A DNA stretch of 8,765 nt from JBFGRM01 sp041563675 (GTDB lineage Bacteria; Nitrospirota; Nitrospiria; Nitrospirales; Nitrospiraceae), in the NCBI GenBank assembly GCA_041563675.1, contig JBFGRM010000098.1, positions 1 to 8,765 on the forward strand, written 5' to 3'. Positions 1 to 6,464 of the stretch are shown here, in pieces. Below the pieces are notes generated by a model, which had not been told where the DNA came from, did no database searches, and saw only the letters and a program-made list of their open reading frames with translations. Both the position numbers and the translations under genes were made by a program. Each line of letters opens with the position of its first letter. Positions within the stretch are counted from its first letter, which is position 1.

Positions 1-1003
1 CTGTCGGCGCGAGCCCGTGGACTGCACGCCGGTGTGGTTCATGCGCCAGGCGGGCCGGTACATGAAGGAATATCAGGCCGTTCGCGCGAAGCACAGCATC
101 CTGGAGGTCTGCAAGACGCCCGAGCTGGCCGCCCAGGTGACCCTCCAGCCGGTCGACCGCTTTCCCTTAGACGCCGCCATCATCTTCGCCGACATCCTGC
201 TCCCCCTCGAGCCCATGGGCATCAAACTGGAGTTTGCCGAGGGAGAGGGGCCTGTGATCCACAATCCGGTCCGGGACCGGGCGGGCGTCGACCGTCTGAA
301 GACCGTGGAAGGCGAGGAGCTCCGGTTCGTCGAGGACGCCATCAGACAGGCGCGAACGGCGCTCGCGGGGCGCGTCCCCCTGATCGGGTTCGCCGGCGCC
401 CCGTTCACGCTGGCGAGCTACATGATCGAGGGGGGTGGCTCGCGGAACTACATCAAGACGAAGCAGTTGATGTACGGGGAGCCGGAGACCTGGCACAAGC
501 TCATGGACAAGCTCGCCCTCGTCGTCACGGCCTACTTGGGCCGGCAAATTCGAGCCGGGGCCCAGGCCGTGCAGCTCTTTGACAGTTGGGTGGGCTGCCT
601 CTCACCGACCGACTACGCGGAGTACGTCCTGCCACACGTGCAGCGGATTTTCGAGGGGCTCGAGCAAGAGCAGGTGCCGCTCATTCACTTCGGCACGGGC
701 ACGGCGTCCTTGCTGACGCTCATGCGCAAGGCCGGCGGGACCGTCATCGGGGTCGATTGGCGGGTGCATCTCGATGAGGCCTGGGAACGCATCGGGTACG
801 ACGTGGCCGTGCAGGGAAACCTCGACCCGGTCGTGCTGTTCGGGCCGGTTCGCGAGATCGAGCGGCGGGTGGAGGATATCCTGCGCCGCGCCGGAAACCG
901 TCCGGGACACATTTTCAACCTGGGTCACGGCATCCTGCCGCAGACCCCGGTCGACCATGTCGCGGCAGTCGCCGAATACGTCCACAAGCGCAGTCAACGG
1001 TAA
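1..1003 (+). CDS. hemE: Uroporphyrinogen decarboxylase (HemE), 5' end cut by the window
   Basis: Cytoplasmic enzyme that removes the four acetate carboxyl groups of uroporphyrinogen III to give coproporphyrinogen III. The frame is open from base 2 (CRREPVD...), so the true start lies upstream; about 333 residues are visible against roughly 350 for the family, so perhaps 15-20 N-terminal residues are missing. Family hallmarks are present: FMRQAGRY (38-61), the Asp of FADIL (codon 191-193, equivalent to human Asp86), the Tyr of YMIEGGGSR (419-421, human Tyr164) and the His of NLGHGI (926-928, human His339). It ends at TAA 1001-1003. hemH follows 115 bp later and hemG after that, giving the hemE-hemH-hemY order known from Bacillus subtilis. 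No internal stop or frameshift is seen. Family assignment is secure; whether hemE and hemH share a transcript is inferred. Confidence 0.97.
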   Translation, partial: CRREPVDCTPVWFMRQAGRYMKEYQAVRAKHSILEVCKTPELAAQVTLQPVDRFPLDAAIIFADILLPLEPMGIKLEFAEGEGPVIHNPVRDRAGVDRLKTVEGEELRFVEDAIRQARTALAGRVPLIGFAGAPFTLASYMIEGGGSRNYIKTKQLMYGEPETWHKLMDKLALVVTAYLGRQIRAGAQAVQLFDSWVGCLSPTDYAEYVLPHVQRIFEGLEQEQVPLIHFGTGTASLLTLMRKAGGTVIGVDWRVHLDEAWERIGYDVAVQGNLDPVVLFGPVREIERRVEDILRRAGNRPGHIFNLGHGILPQTPVDHVAAVAEYVHKRSQR

Positions 1004-1049
1004 TGCAACACTGCGCGCGAGGCGAGTAACAAGTGGCAAGGGTAAGCTG

Positions 1050-1061
1050 GTGATGTATCAC
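1050..1061. promoter_or_regulatory. Short dyad GTGAT-GT-ATCAC in the hemE-hemH gap, possible operator
   Basis: A perfect inverted repeat of two 5-nt arms around a 2-nt centre sits about 57 bp upstream of the hemH start. GCTG (1046-1049) and CAGC (1065-1068) flank it and can pair if three bases bulge, so the site could also fold as a small RNA hairpin. A very weak promoter-like pair, GTGGCA (1033-1038) and TATCAC (1056-1061) with 17-bp spacing, would place the dyad over the -10. I cannot assign a regulator; a dyad this short can arise by chance. Confidence 0.25.
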
Positions 1062-1118
1062 TGTCAGCCGATTCTTGTCCCCCGCCTCTAGCCCCGCGCC
1101 TCGAGCCCTGGAGCGACA

Positions 1119-2063
1119 ATGCCTGGACCCCAACGGCCTGTGGCCGTCTTGCTGATGATGCTCGGCGGACCGGATAAGCTGGAGAGTGTCGAGCCCTACC
1201 TGCTGGAAGTGCGGGGCGGCCGGCCGACTCCCCCCGAGCTGGTCGAGGAAATCCGCGAGCGGTATCGGCAGACCGGTGGCAAGACGCCGGCGCTCGAGAT
1301 CACGAGGCAGGTCGCGCGCCAGCTGGAGCAGGCGCTCAACGGACCGGGCGGGGAGGGCTATCGCGTCTACGTGGGGTGCCGGCATTGGCGGCCCTATATA
1401 AAGGATGTGTATGCCGAGGTGCTGGACGATCGGCCCGAAAAGCTGATCGGGATCTGTATGGCGCCGCAATACTCCTCCATGAGCGTCGCCGCCTATATCA
1501 AAAAAGTGGAGGATGCGCGAGGGGAGCTGGGCGGAGACTTCCCGGTGTCCTACGTCAAAAGCTGGCATCGCAATCCGATCCTGGTTCGAGCAATGGCGGA
1601 CAACGTTCTCGTCGGGCTGCAGAAGTTTCCGGCCGAGGCCCGAGCCAAGATCCCGATCATCTTCACGGCGCACAGCCTTCCCGAACGGATTCTGCAGGCG
1701 AACGATCCCTACCCGGCCGAAGCCCGAGGCACCATGGACGCCGTCTGCGAGCAGCTCGGCCCCGCGACCGTCCGATTCGCCTTCCAGAGTCAAGGGAAGT
1801 CCGGCGAAAAGTGGCTCGGGCCGACGGTCGAGGAGACACTGGACGCGCTCCACGGGGAAGGCCACCGAGCCGTGTTGATCGCCCCCATCGGGTTCTTGTC
1901 CGACCACGTGGAAGTCCAATACGATATCGACATCGAGTTCAAGAAGCTGGCGGAGTCGAAAGGCATGCATCTCGAGCGCACACCCATGCTGAACGCAAGC
2001 CAGCCGCTGGTCGATGCCCTCGTGTCGGTCGTCGAAGAACACCAGAAATCAGCCCCCTCGTAA
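1119..2063 (+). CDS. hemH: Ferrochelatase (HemH/CpfC family)
   Basis: Inserts ferrous iron into a porphyrin in a last step of haem synthesis. At 314 residues it has the length of the compact Bacillus enzyme and lacks any C-terminal extension. The catalytic pair is present: His185 in FTAHSLPER and Glu265 in SDHVEVQYD, matching B. subtilis His183 and Glu264. Other family blocks are LGGP (15-18), GCRHWRPY (86-93) and APQYSS (115-120). The section YLLEVRGGRPTPPELVEE (27-44) aligns well with Bacillus CpfC. However, Leu15 occupies the position of Bacillus Tyr13, the residue that ligates coproheme iron, so the substrate (protoporphyrin IX or coproporphyrin III) is not settled by sequence. The ATG start has a GGAG five bases upstream (1110-1113). 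The stop lies 12 bp before hemG. Confidence 0.97.
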   Translation: MPGPQRPVAVLLMMLGGPDKLESVEPYLLEVRGGRPTPPELVEEIRERYRQTGGKTPALEITRQVARQLEQALNGPGGEGYRVYVGCRHWRPYIKDVYAEVLDDRPEKLIGICMAPQYSSMSVAAYIKKVEDARGELGGDFPVSYVKSWHRNPILVRAMADNVLVGLQKFPAEARAKIPIIFTAHSLPERILQANDPYPAEARGTMDAVCEQLGPATVRFAFQSQGKSGEKWLGPTVEETLDALHGEGHRAVLIAPIGFLSDHVEVQYDIDIEFKKLAESKGMHLERTPMLNASQPLVDALVSVVEEHQKSAPS

Positions 2064-2075
2064 CCCGTCGCGTTC

Positions 2076-3527
2076 GTGTCGTCCTCACCCAAACAGGTCG
2101 TGATCGTCGGCGGAGGCATTGCGGGCCTGGCGACGGCGTTTTCCCTCCAGGACCACGCCTCGGAGGCCGGCCTGTCCCTCGCCTGCACCTTGATCGAGGC
2201 GGATCGTCACTGGGGCGGCAAGATCCTCACGGAGCGGGTCGATGACCTCCTCATCGAGGCGGGACCCGATTCGTTCCTGTCCCAGAAACCCTGGGCGCTG
2301 GAGCTCTGCGGCAAGCTCGGCCTCGCGGATCGCATCATCAATACGAACGTCACGGACAAGAAAGCGTTCGTCTTTTCCCGGGGGCGGTTGCGGGAACTCC
2401 CGGAGGGCATGGTGGTCATCGTGCCGTCGAAGCTGGGACCCTTCGTGAGGAGCGGCCTCGTGTCCTTGCCCGGCCTGGCGCGGATGGGGTTGGATCTCGT
2501 GCTGCCGGCGAAGCGCGACGGCGGGGATGAGTCTCTGGCCTCCTTCTTCACCCGTCGCCTCGGTCGAGAGGCCTTCGAGCGGTTGGTGGAGCCGCTCATG
2601 GCGGGCATCTATGCGGGGGACGCGACCCAGATGAGCCTGCGCGCGACTTTTCCGCGCTTCGCCGAGATCGAGCGACAGCACGGCAGTGTGATCCGTGGGA
2701 TGCTCGCAGCCCGCAAGCCGGCCGGTCCCCAGCCGTCAACGGGCGCCCCGGCACGCACGATGTTCGTGACCCTGGATGGCGGGCTGTCCGAGCTTGTGGA
2801 TACGCTCGTCGGGCGAATCAAGTCCCAGGGCACGACGCTCCTGCAGGGCGAGGTGGTCACGAACATCCAGCCGCGCAGCCACGCTCAGACGGGGAGAGGC
2901 TATGGGGTCACGTTGCAGTCCGGTGCGACGCTTCCGGCGGATGCGGTCGTCCTCACCACGCCGGCTTACGTGACGGCCGACTTGCTCCGGCCCATCAGCC
3001 CGGCCGCGGCGGAGCCCTTGTCGCGCATTCCCTACGCCTCGACGGCCACGGTCTCCCTGGCCTACGAGGCGGATGCCGTGGGGCCGGCCGTGCGGGGCTT
3101 CGGTTTCGTCGTCCCGCGCGTCGAGCAGCGCCGGCTTCTGGCGGCGACCTGGACGAGCCGGAAGTGGGCGCACCGCGCGCCGCCCTCCCGGGTGCTGGTG
3201 CGCTGCTATCTGGGCGGAGTGGGACGGGAGAGCCTGCTCGAACGTGAGGATCCTGCCATCGTGACCATGGTTCGCGAGGAGCTCGCGGAGTTGGCGGGAA
3301 TCAAGGCCGCGCCCACCTATGCCACCATCTATCGGTGGTGGAGGGGCATGCCCCAGTATCACGTCGGGCATGAGGACCAGCTCCGGCTGATCGACGCGGC
3401 CCTCGCCGATCATCCCGGGCTCTTCGTGGCAGGCGCCGCATACCGCGGGATCGGCATCCCGGATTGCGTGCGGGACGGAACGGACACCGCAAAGAAGCTC
3501 ATCGATGTGCTTGCCGCGCAGGGCTGA
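2076..3527 (+). CDS. hemG: HemY-type proto-/coproporphyrinogen oxidase (FAD flavoprotein)
   Basis: Oxidises a porphyrinogen to the porphyrin, using FAD; also named hemY or, when it acts on coproporphyrinogen III, cgoX. At 483 residues it is the usual length. The FAD dinucleotide-binding motif is near the N-terminus (GGGIAG 12-17, followed by an acidic residue in LIEADRHWGGK 39-49), then EAGPDSFLSQ (61-70) typical of this family, and the C-terminal FAD-contact segment GLFVAGAAYRGIGIPDCV (448-465). There is no signal peptide; family members are soluble or peripherally membrane-bound. The start is GTG 2076: an in-frame TAA at 2061 and no other start codon before the FAD motif leave no alternative. 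No Shine-Dalgarno is visible, so reinitiation after hemH, whose stop is 12 bp away, is likely. It follows hemE and hemH and precedes a probable terminator. Sequence alone does not decide the substrate. Confidence 0.95.
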   Translation: MSSSPKQVVIVGGGIAGLATAFSLQDHASEAGLSLACTLIEADRHWGGKILTERVDDLLIEAGPDSFLSQKPWALELCGKLGLADRIINTNVTDKKAFVFSRGRLRELPEGMVVIVPSKLGPFVRSGLVSLPGLARMGLDLVLPAKRDGGDESLASFFTRRLGREAFERLVEPLMAGIYAGDATQMSLRATFPRFAEIERQHGSVIRGMLAARKPAGPQPSTGAPARTMFVTLDGGLSELVDTLVGRIKSQGTTLLQGEVVTNIQPRSHAQTGRGYGVTLQSGATLPADAVVLTTPAYVTADLLRPISPAAAEPLSRIPYASTATVSLAYEADAVGPAVRGFGFVVPRVEQRRLLAATWTSRKWAHRAPPSRVLVRCYLGGVGRESLLEREDPAIVTMVREELAELAGIKAAPTYATIYRWWRGMPQYHVGHEDQLRLIDAALADHPGLFVAGAAYRGIGIPDCVRDGTDTAKKLIDVLAAQG

Positions 3528-3546
3528 TCCCCTGCGCCGCCTTTTT
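3516..3546 (+). terminator. Probable intrinsic terminator of the hem cluster
   Basis: GCGCAGGG (3516-3523) and CCCTGCGC (3530-3537) form a perfect 8-bp stem around a 6-nt loop, CTGATC. After four bases comes a run of five T (3542-3546). The left arm lies inside the last hemG codons and the TGA stop (3525-3527) is in the loop. Stem, spacing and T-run fit a Rho-independent terminator, although the T-run is short. Confidence 0.6.
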
Positions 3547-3555
3547 CGGCCGAGC

Positions 3556-3585
3556 TTGCGAAGAGCCGCGCGGGAATCTTATAGT
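3556..3585 (+). promoter_or_regulatory. Candidate sigma70 promoter for the rhodanese unit
   Basis: TTGCGA (3556-3561) and TATAGT (3580-3585) match the -35 and -10 consensus at four and five of six positions, with an 18-bp spacer. The -10 lies in a small AT-rich patch in an otherwise GC-rich region. It sits just after the hem terminator and 71 bp before the rhodanese ATG, so it would produce a leader of roughly 65 nt that includes the palindrome at 3608-3639. Confidence 0.5.
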
Positions 3586-3607
3586 AAGGATCGACTCGGC
3601 AGCGAGC

Positions 3608-3639
3608 TTGCCCGCCGTAGCTTTAGCGAAGGCGGGCGA
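3608..3639. repeat. REP-like palindrome in the rhodanese leader
   Basis: GCCCGCC (3610-3616) pairs perfectly with GGCGGGC (3631-3637). The stem extends by a T-G wobble and a T-A pair to nine base pairs (3608-3616 with 3631-3639). The 14-nt loop contains the small dyad GCT-TT-AGC (3620-3627). From memory, closely similar GCTTTAGC-centred palindromes with CCGCC/GGCGG arms are scattered between genes in many uncultivated bacteria; I cannot count copies here and only one is in this window. No T-run follows, so it is not a classical terminator. It ends five bases before the Shine-Dalgarno of the rhodanese gene. Confidence 0.55.
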
Positions 3640-3656
3640 ACCGAAGGAGGAGGTTC

Positions 3657-4271
3657 ATGACGGCAGTGCTCTGGGGGATCGCGGTGATTGCGTCGGCCGC
3701 GGGGCTCTTCGCGATCCACAGGCTGATCCGGCTCCAACGCGAGCTCAATCAGCTGAAACGGGAACATTACTATACGTCCTCGCGGGTCAAGCGCATTCCG
3801 GAAGACATCAAAGACGCGGTTCAGCCCATGCGGCTCCATCTGGCGAAGGTTGCCGAGGGCGGGATGGTTCCCCGCGAGATGATCCTGGACGGGCGGCTCT
3901 ATCAGGACCTCGCCGCATCGGACGCACAGCGCGTCCTGGAGCAGGAGTCGGGGCGGCAGTCGGATCGCATCGTCTTTCTCGACGTCCGCAGCCCCAAGGA
4001 GTACGCGACGAAACGGGTGCCGGGCGCGAAGCTGATGCCGCTGGACGAGCTCGACAAGCGGTACGCCGAGGTGCCGCAAACCGCTGAGAAGGTCATCGTG
4101 TATTGCGCCGGGGGCGAGCGCAGTCGCTTCGCTTGCGACTTCCTCAGTCAGAGAGGGTACACGAACTTGTATCATATCCGAGAAGGCCTTCAGGGATGGC
4201 AGGGACCCATCGAGGGGGAAGCACCGGTCAGCCTCGTGCAGATCGACCGCAAGGTGGCCCCGACCCCATGA
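3657..4271 (+). CDS. Membrane-anchored single-domain rhodanese
   Basis: A 204-residue protein: one N-terminal hydrophobic helix (about 3-20), a charged helical stretch likely to form a coiled coil (about 22-70), then a rhodanese domain (about 80-185). The domain has FLDVRSPKEY (107-116), VPGAKLMPLDEL (121-132) and the active-site loop CAGGERS starting at Cys150, which fits CxxGxRS. The catalytic cysteine is intact, so sulfane-sulfur transfer is plausible, but the acceptor is unknown. The short N-terminus before the helix, followed by basic residues, suggests a signal anchor; the side of the membrane on which the domain lies is not settled. The ATG is preceded by a strong Shine-Dalgarno (AAGGAGG 3644-3650, with a second GGAGG ending 3653). 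Its TGA overlaps the next gene's ATG. Known for the family: rhodaneses serve sulfur trafficking, detoxification or thiouridylation; nothing here selects among these. Confidence 0.9.
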   Translation: MTAVLWGIAVIASAAGLFAIHRLIRLQRELNQLKREHYYTSSRVKRIPEDIKDAVQPMRLHLAKVAEGGMVPREMILDGRLYQDLAASDAQRVLEQESGRQSDRIVFLDVRSPKEYATKRVPGAKLMPLDELDKRYAEVPQTAEKVIVYCAGGERSRFACDFLSQRGYTNLYHIREGLQGWQGPIEGEAPVSLVQIDRKVAPTP

Positions 4272-4687
4272 CCACGCAAACCGACAATCCTCTCAGCGTG
4301 TTGAATGTGAGCGGTCCTTACCGCGAGCCCCGCGAGCCGGCCTTCTCGTATGACTACGTGATTCACCGCGCCAAATGGCCGACGCCGCAGGCCGCACGGG
4401 TGAAGGTCTCCATTGCCGAGGAGCTCGACCACCTGAAGGACAAGGTGCTCGGGCTGAGCGGCGGGACGCCGGGCCAGCAACTGCTGGCGACCCGACTCCT
4501 GACGCGCCATATTGCCGATCGCAAGCTCGAGATCGCCGACGAGGCCGGCATGCTCTCCGAGCGACTGGATGCGATGATCCCGCCGTTCTCGGAGGCGCAC
4601 GTCCACCTTTTCACGAAGCTGGATGCCTGGATGAGAGAGTCTCAGCAGGCACTGCGGGAGAAAATCAAGAAGGAAGTCGGCATCTAG
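4268..4687 (+). CDS. Unrecognised small protein coupled to rhodanese
   Basis: A 139-residue protein that I do not recognise. It has no signal peptide, membrane helix or cysteine, so it is probably cytoplasmic. The N-terminal 45 residues are rich in Pro and aromatic residues (PYREPREPAFSYDYVIHRAKW, split here as 17-27 and 28-37). The rest is strongly helical and charged (about 47-62 and 72-135), ending in a lysine-rich helix. The start is chosen because the ATG shares ATGA with the rhodanese stop (4268-4271), a typical sign of translational coupling; coding continues to TAG 4685-4687. No separate promoter or strong Shine-Dalgarno is seen. Its place suggests a partner of the rhodanese, which is inference only. 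Confidence 0.75.
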   Translation: MTTQTDNPLSVLNVSGPYREPREPAFSYDYVIHRAKWPTPQAARVKVSIAEELDHLKDKVLGLSGGTPGQQLLATRLLTRHIADRKLEIADEAGMLSERLDAMIPPFSEAHVHLFTKLDAWMRESQQALREKIKKEVGI

Positions 4688-4763
4688 CCCCCGTCGTGCT
4701 CACGGCCGCCGCCGCAGTGTCGCTCAAGACAGAGCCCCTCCCTCCGAACTTCGTCGGGATTTT

Positions 4764-5432
4764 CTAAAACAGGGCCCGGTAATGCCGGCTGTGCACGCCG
4801 GACTCGTCGGCAAAGCCCAGGCTGGCCCGATCGGGAACGTCCGGGTTGGTGAGGTCGATACGGTAATGCCCGCGCACATGCTCCATCGCGACTTCAAAGG
4901 GGATCGCCCGGGGGTAGAGCTCGCCCGGGGTGTGCGCGCCCCTGGCCAGCAGCGAGACCGCGTCCGCGGTGGCATACCTGGCTTTGGAGAAAATGAAAAT
5001 CTCGGCGATGGCGTTGTCGCCCAGCGCATGACCGGGGGTGGTGGCCGGAAGCACCTCCGCCAAGGTGTTGGCCTGTCGCGCCTCTCGGAAGCGCTGGATC
5101 AGCCCGACGACCTGGCTGTCGGTCGCTTGCTCGGGCACGACGACGGTGACCACATTGAGCTCAGGGACCGCCGCCTTGATATGGAACATCACCGGCTCAT
5201 CCCCCGACTGTCGGACCGCTGTGCCGGGGTCCGGTGGAGGCATCAAGGGCTGATGCGTGTTCGAGCCCGGCACGTAGAGCCAGAGCAGAAACCACAATCC
5301 CAGCACGACGCCGATGACAACGACGAAGGGGTGCGCACCGGCGCGCTTGCCCTCCTGGTAGCCGCCTGCGGGCTCCGTCTCCGGACTCTGCTGCTCGGGA
5401 GCCGGAGCCTGATCCGCGCGTTCGTCCGTCAT
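4764..5432 (-). CDS. Unrecognised single-pass membrane protein downstream of mazG
   Basis: A 222-residue protein, not recognised. Residues 1-34 are hydrophilic, rich in Glu, Pro and Gln; 35-54 form one strong transmembrane helix (FVVVIGVVLGLWFLLWLYV); a Pro-rich linker follows (about 55-80). The C-terminal part (about 80-222) looks like a small alpha/beta domain with strands near LNVVTVVVP (92-100) and IAEIFIFSK (142-150) and a helix between them (SQVVGLIQRFREAR). There is no cleavage site after the helix, so it probably stays anchored with the C-terminal domain outside the cytoplasm. The ATG overlaps the mazG stop as ATGA (5432-5429), and a GGGGGA lies about eight bases upstream inside mazG, supporting both start and coupling. 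The length and coherent hydrophobicity pattern support a real gene. It converges with the gene ending at 4687. Confidence 0.75.
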   Translation of the reverse strand: MTDERADQAPAPEQQSPETEPAGGYQEGKRAGAHPFVVVIGVVLGLWFLLWLYVPGSNTHQPLMPPPDPGTAVRQSGDEPVMFHIKAAVPELNVVTVVVPEQATDSQVVGLIQRFREARQANTLAEVLPATTPGHALGDNAIAEIFIFSKARYATADAVSLLARGAHTPGELYPRAIPFEVAMEHVRGHYRIDLTNPDVPDRASLGFADESGVHSRHYRALF

Positions 5433-6331
5433 GATGGGTTCCCCCGACCCGCCCTATCGCTCGACGCGGCGCGGGTCTTCGCTTCCTCCCACAGCTGATC
5501 CATCTCCGCGAGCGTCATCTGGTCCAGCCGCCGTCCCCCCCGCGCGGCCTCGTGCTCGATATAGTGAAAGCGGGTCGTGAATCGATTCACCGCTTGGCGG
5601 AGCGCATCCTCGGGGTTGACCTTGAGGGAGCGTGCCAGGTTCACCAGGGAAAACAGGACGTCTCCCAGCTCCGCCTCGACCGCATCCCGGCCAATCGGTT
5701 CCCGCTGGCCGTCCCCCGAACTCCCGTCCCCGCGTCCGGCCGCGATGGCCTCGCGCAACTCCCGTATCTCTTCCTCGATTTTGGCGAGCACCTGTTCGAG
5801 TCCCAGGGCCGTATGCGGCCAGTCGAACCCGACCCGCGACGCGCGAGCCTGGACCTGGTAGGCGCGAAGAAGGGACGGCAGCGCCTTGGGGACCCCCTCG
5901 AGTGCGGAGCCTCCCTTGCCGGATCGTGAGCGCTCCTCCCGCTTGATTTGCTCCCAGCGTGAGTACACCTGCTCCGGCGTCATTCCCTTGTCCGTGCCCT
6001 GGCCCTCGCCCTCGGGTTCCGTCGCCGGTGCGAAGACGTGCGGGTGCCGACGGACCAGTTTCTCCGCGAGCTGCTCCATCACGTCCCGGATCGAGAAGGT
6101 GTCGTGCTCCGCGCCGATCTGTGCATGGAAGAGGATCTGGAGCAGCAGATCTCCAAGCTCCTCTTTCAGCTTCGGGATGTTCTGCTCGTCGAGCGTCTCG
6201 AGGACCTCGTAGGTTTCCTCGAGCAAATACGGTTTGAGCGAGTCATGGGTCTGCTTTCGGTCCCAGGGACAACCGTCCGGGGCCCGGAGCCGGGCCATGA
6301 TTTTGACAAGCTCGTCGAATTGGTCGGACAT
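5429..6331 (-). CDS. mazG: MazG nucleoside triphosphate pyrophosphohydrolase
   Basis: Hydrolyses nucleoside triphosphates to monophosphate and pyrophosphate; known roles are cleaning the nucleotide pool and modulating the stringent response. From ATG 6331 it has 300 residues in two tandem MazG domains. The first carries CPWDRKQTH (21-29), EETYE (38-42) and EELGD (57-61), the Mg-binding EExxE/ExxD pattern. The second carries EEEIRELREA (186-195) and EAELGDVLFSLVNLARSL (219-236). Both metal-binding sets look complete. It is longer than E. coli MazG (263), mainly through hydrophilic inserts near 103-120 and a Gly/Ser-rich one near 199-217. A TTG at 6340 would add three residues (MCA); ATG is preferred because MSDQFDEL matches family N-termini, though neither has a clear Shine-Dalgarno. 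The next gene starts inside its stop codon. Confidence 0.95.
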   Translation of the reverse strand: MSDQFDELVKIMARLRAPDGCPWDRKQTHDSLKPYLLEETYEVLETLDEQNIPKLKEELGDLLLQILFHAQIGAEHDTFSIRDVMEQLAEKLVRRHPHVFAPATEPEGEGQGTDKGMTPEQVYSRWEQIKREERSRSGKGGSALEGVPKALPSLLRAYQVQARASRVGFDWPHTALGLEQVLAKIEEEIRELREAIAAGRGDGSSGDGQREPIGRDAVEAELGDVLFSLVNLARSLKVNPEDALRQAVNRFTTRFHYIEHEAARGGRRLDQMTLAEMDQLWEEAKTRAASSDRAGRGNPS

Positions 6332-6436
6332 CGCACACAACCGGAGTGAGTGGTCAAAGGCGAGCAGCAGGGGAACTACGTGGCTCTTACTCGGTCTCTT
6401 GCCGCTTTCCCCGAGCCCCTTGCCCTGGGCTGGGCT

Positions 6437-6464
6437 ATTATACCCGCTTCTCTTTGCCCTGCAA
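6437..6464 (-). promoter_or_regulatory. Candidate sigma70 promoter for mazG
   Basis: On the minus strand a perfect TATAAT (6442-6437) is preceded, after 16 bp, by TTGCAG (6464-6459), which keeps the TTG of the -35 consensus. Transcription would begin near 6430, giving a leader of about 100 nt before the mazG ATG. CTCGG/CCGAG arms (6411-6415 and 6390-6394 in plus coordinates) could form a small hairpin in that leader. A perfect -10 in GC-rich DNA upstream of mazG is the main support; the -35 is weak. Confidence 0.5.

Noticed and set aside
915..2042. A 375-codon open frame on the minus strand opposite hemH
   Set aside because: It lies fully antisense to a ferrochelatase with intact catalytic motifs and shows only the His/Arg/Pro-rich composition typical of GC-rich shadow frames.
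1376..2245. A long plus-strand open frame across the hemH-hemG junction
   Set aside because: Out of frame with both genes, which have clear family motifs; its translation is Arg/Gly-rich with no recognisable domain.
3464..4087. A plus-strand frame crossing the hem terminator and the REP-like palindrome
   Set aside because: It overlaps the end of hemG and most of the rhodanese gene out of frame; the open frame through the palindrome is incidental.
4122..4140. Inverted repeat AGTCGC/GCGACT
   Set aside because: It is inside the rhodanese active-site coding region (SRFACD) and is explained by codon choice; no sign of regulatory use.
4744..4763. Possible terminator between the convergent genes: CCGA/TCGG hairpin followed by TTTT
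   Set aside because: Only four secure base pairs, so too weak to annotate. The remainder of the 76-bp gap 4688-4763 shows nothing definite.
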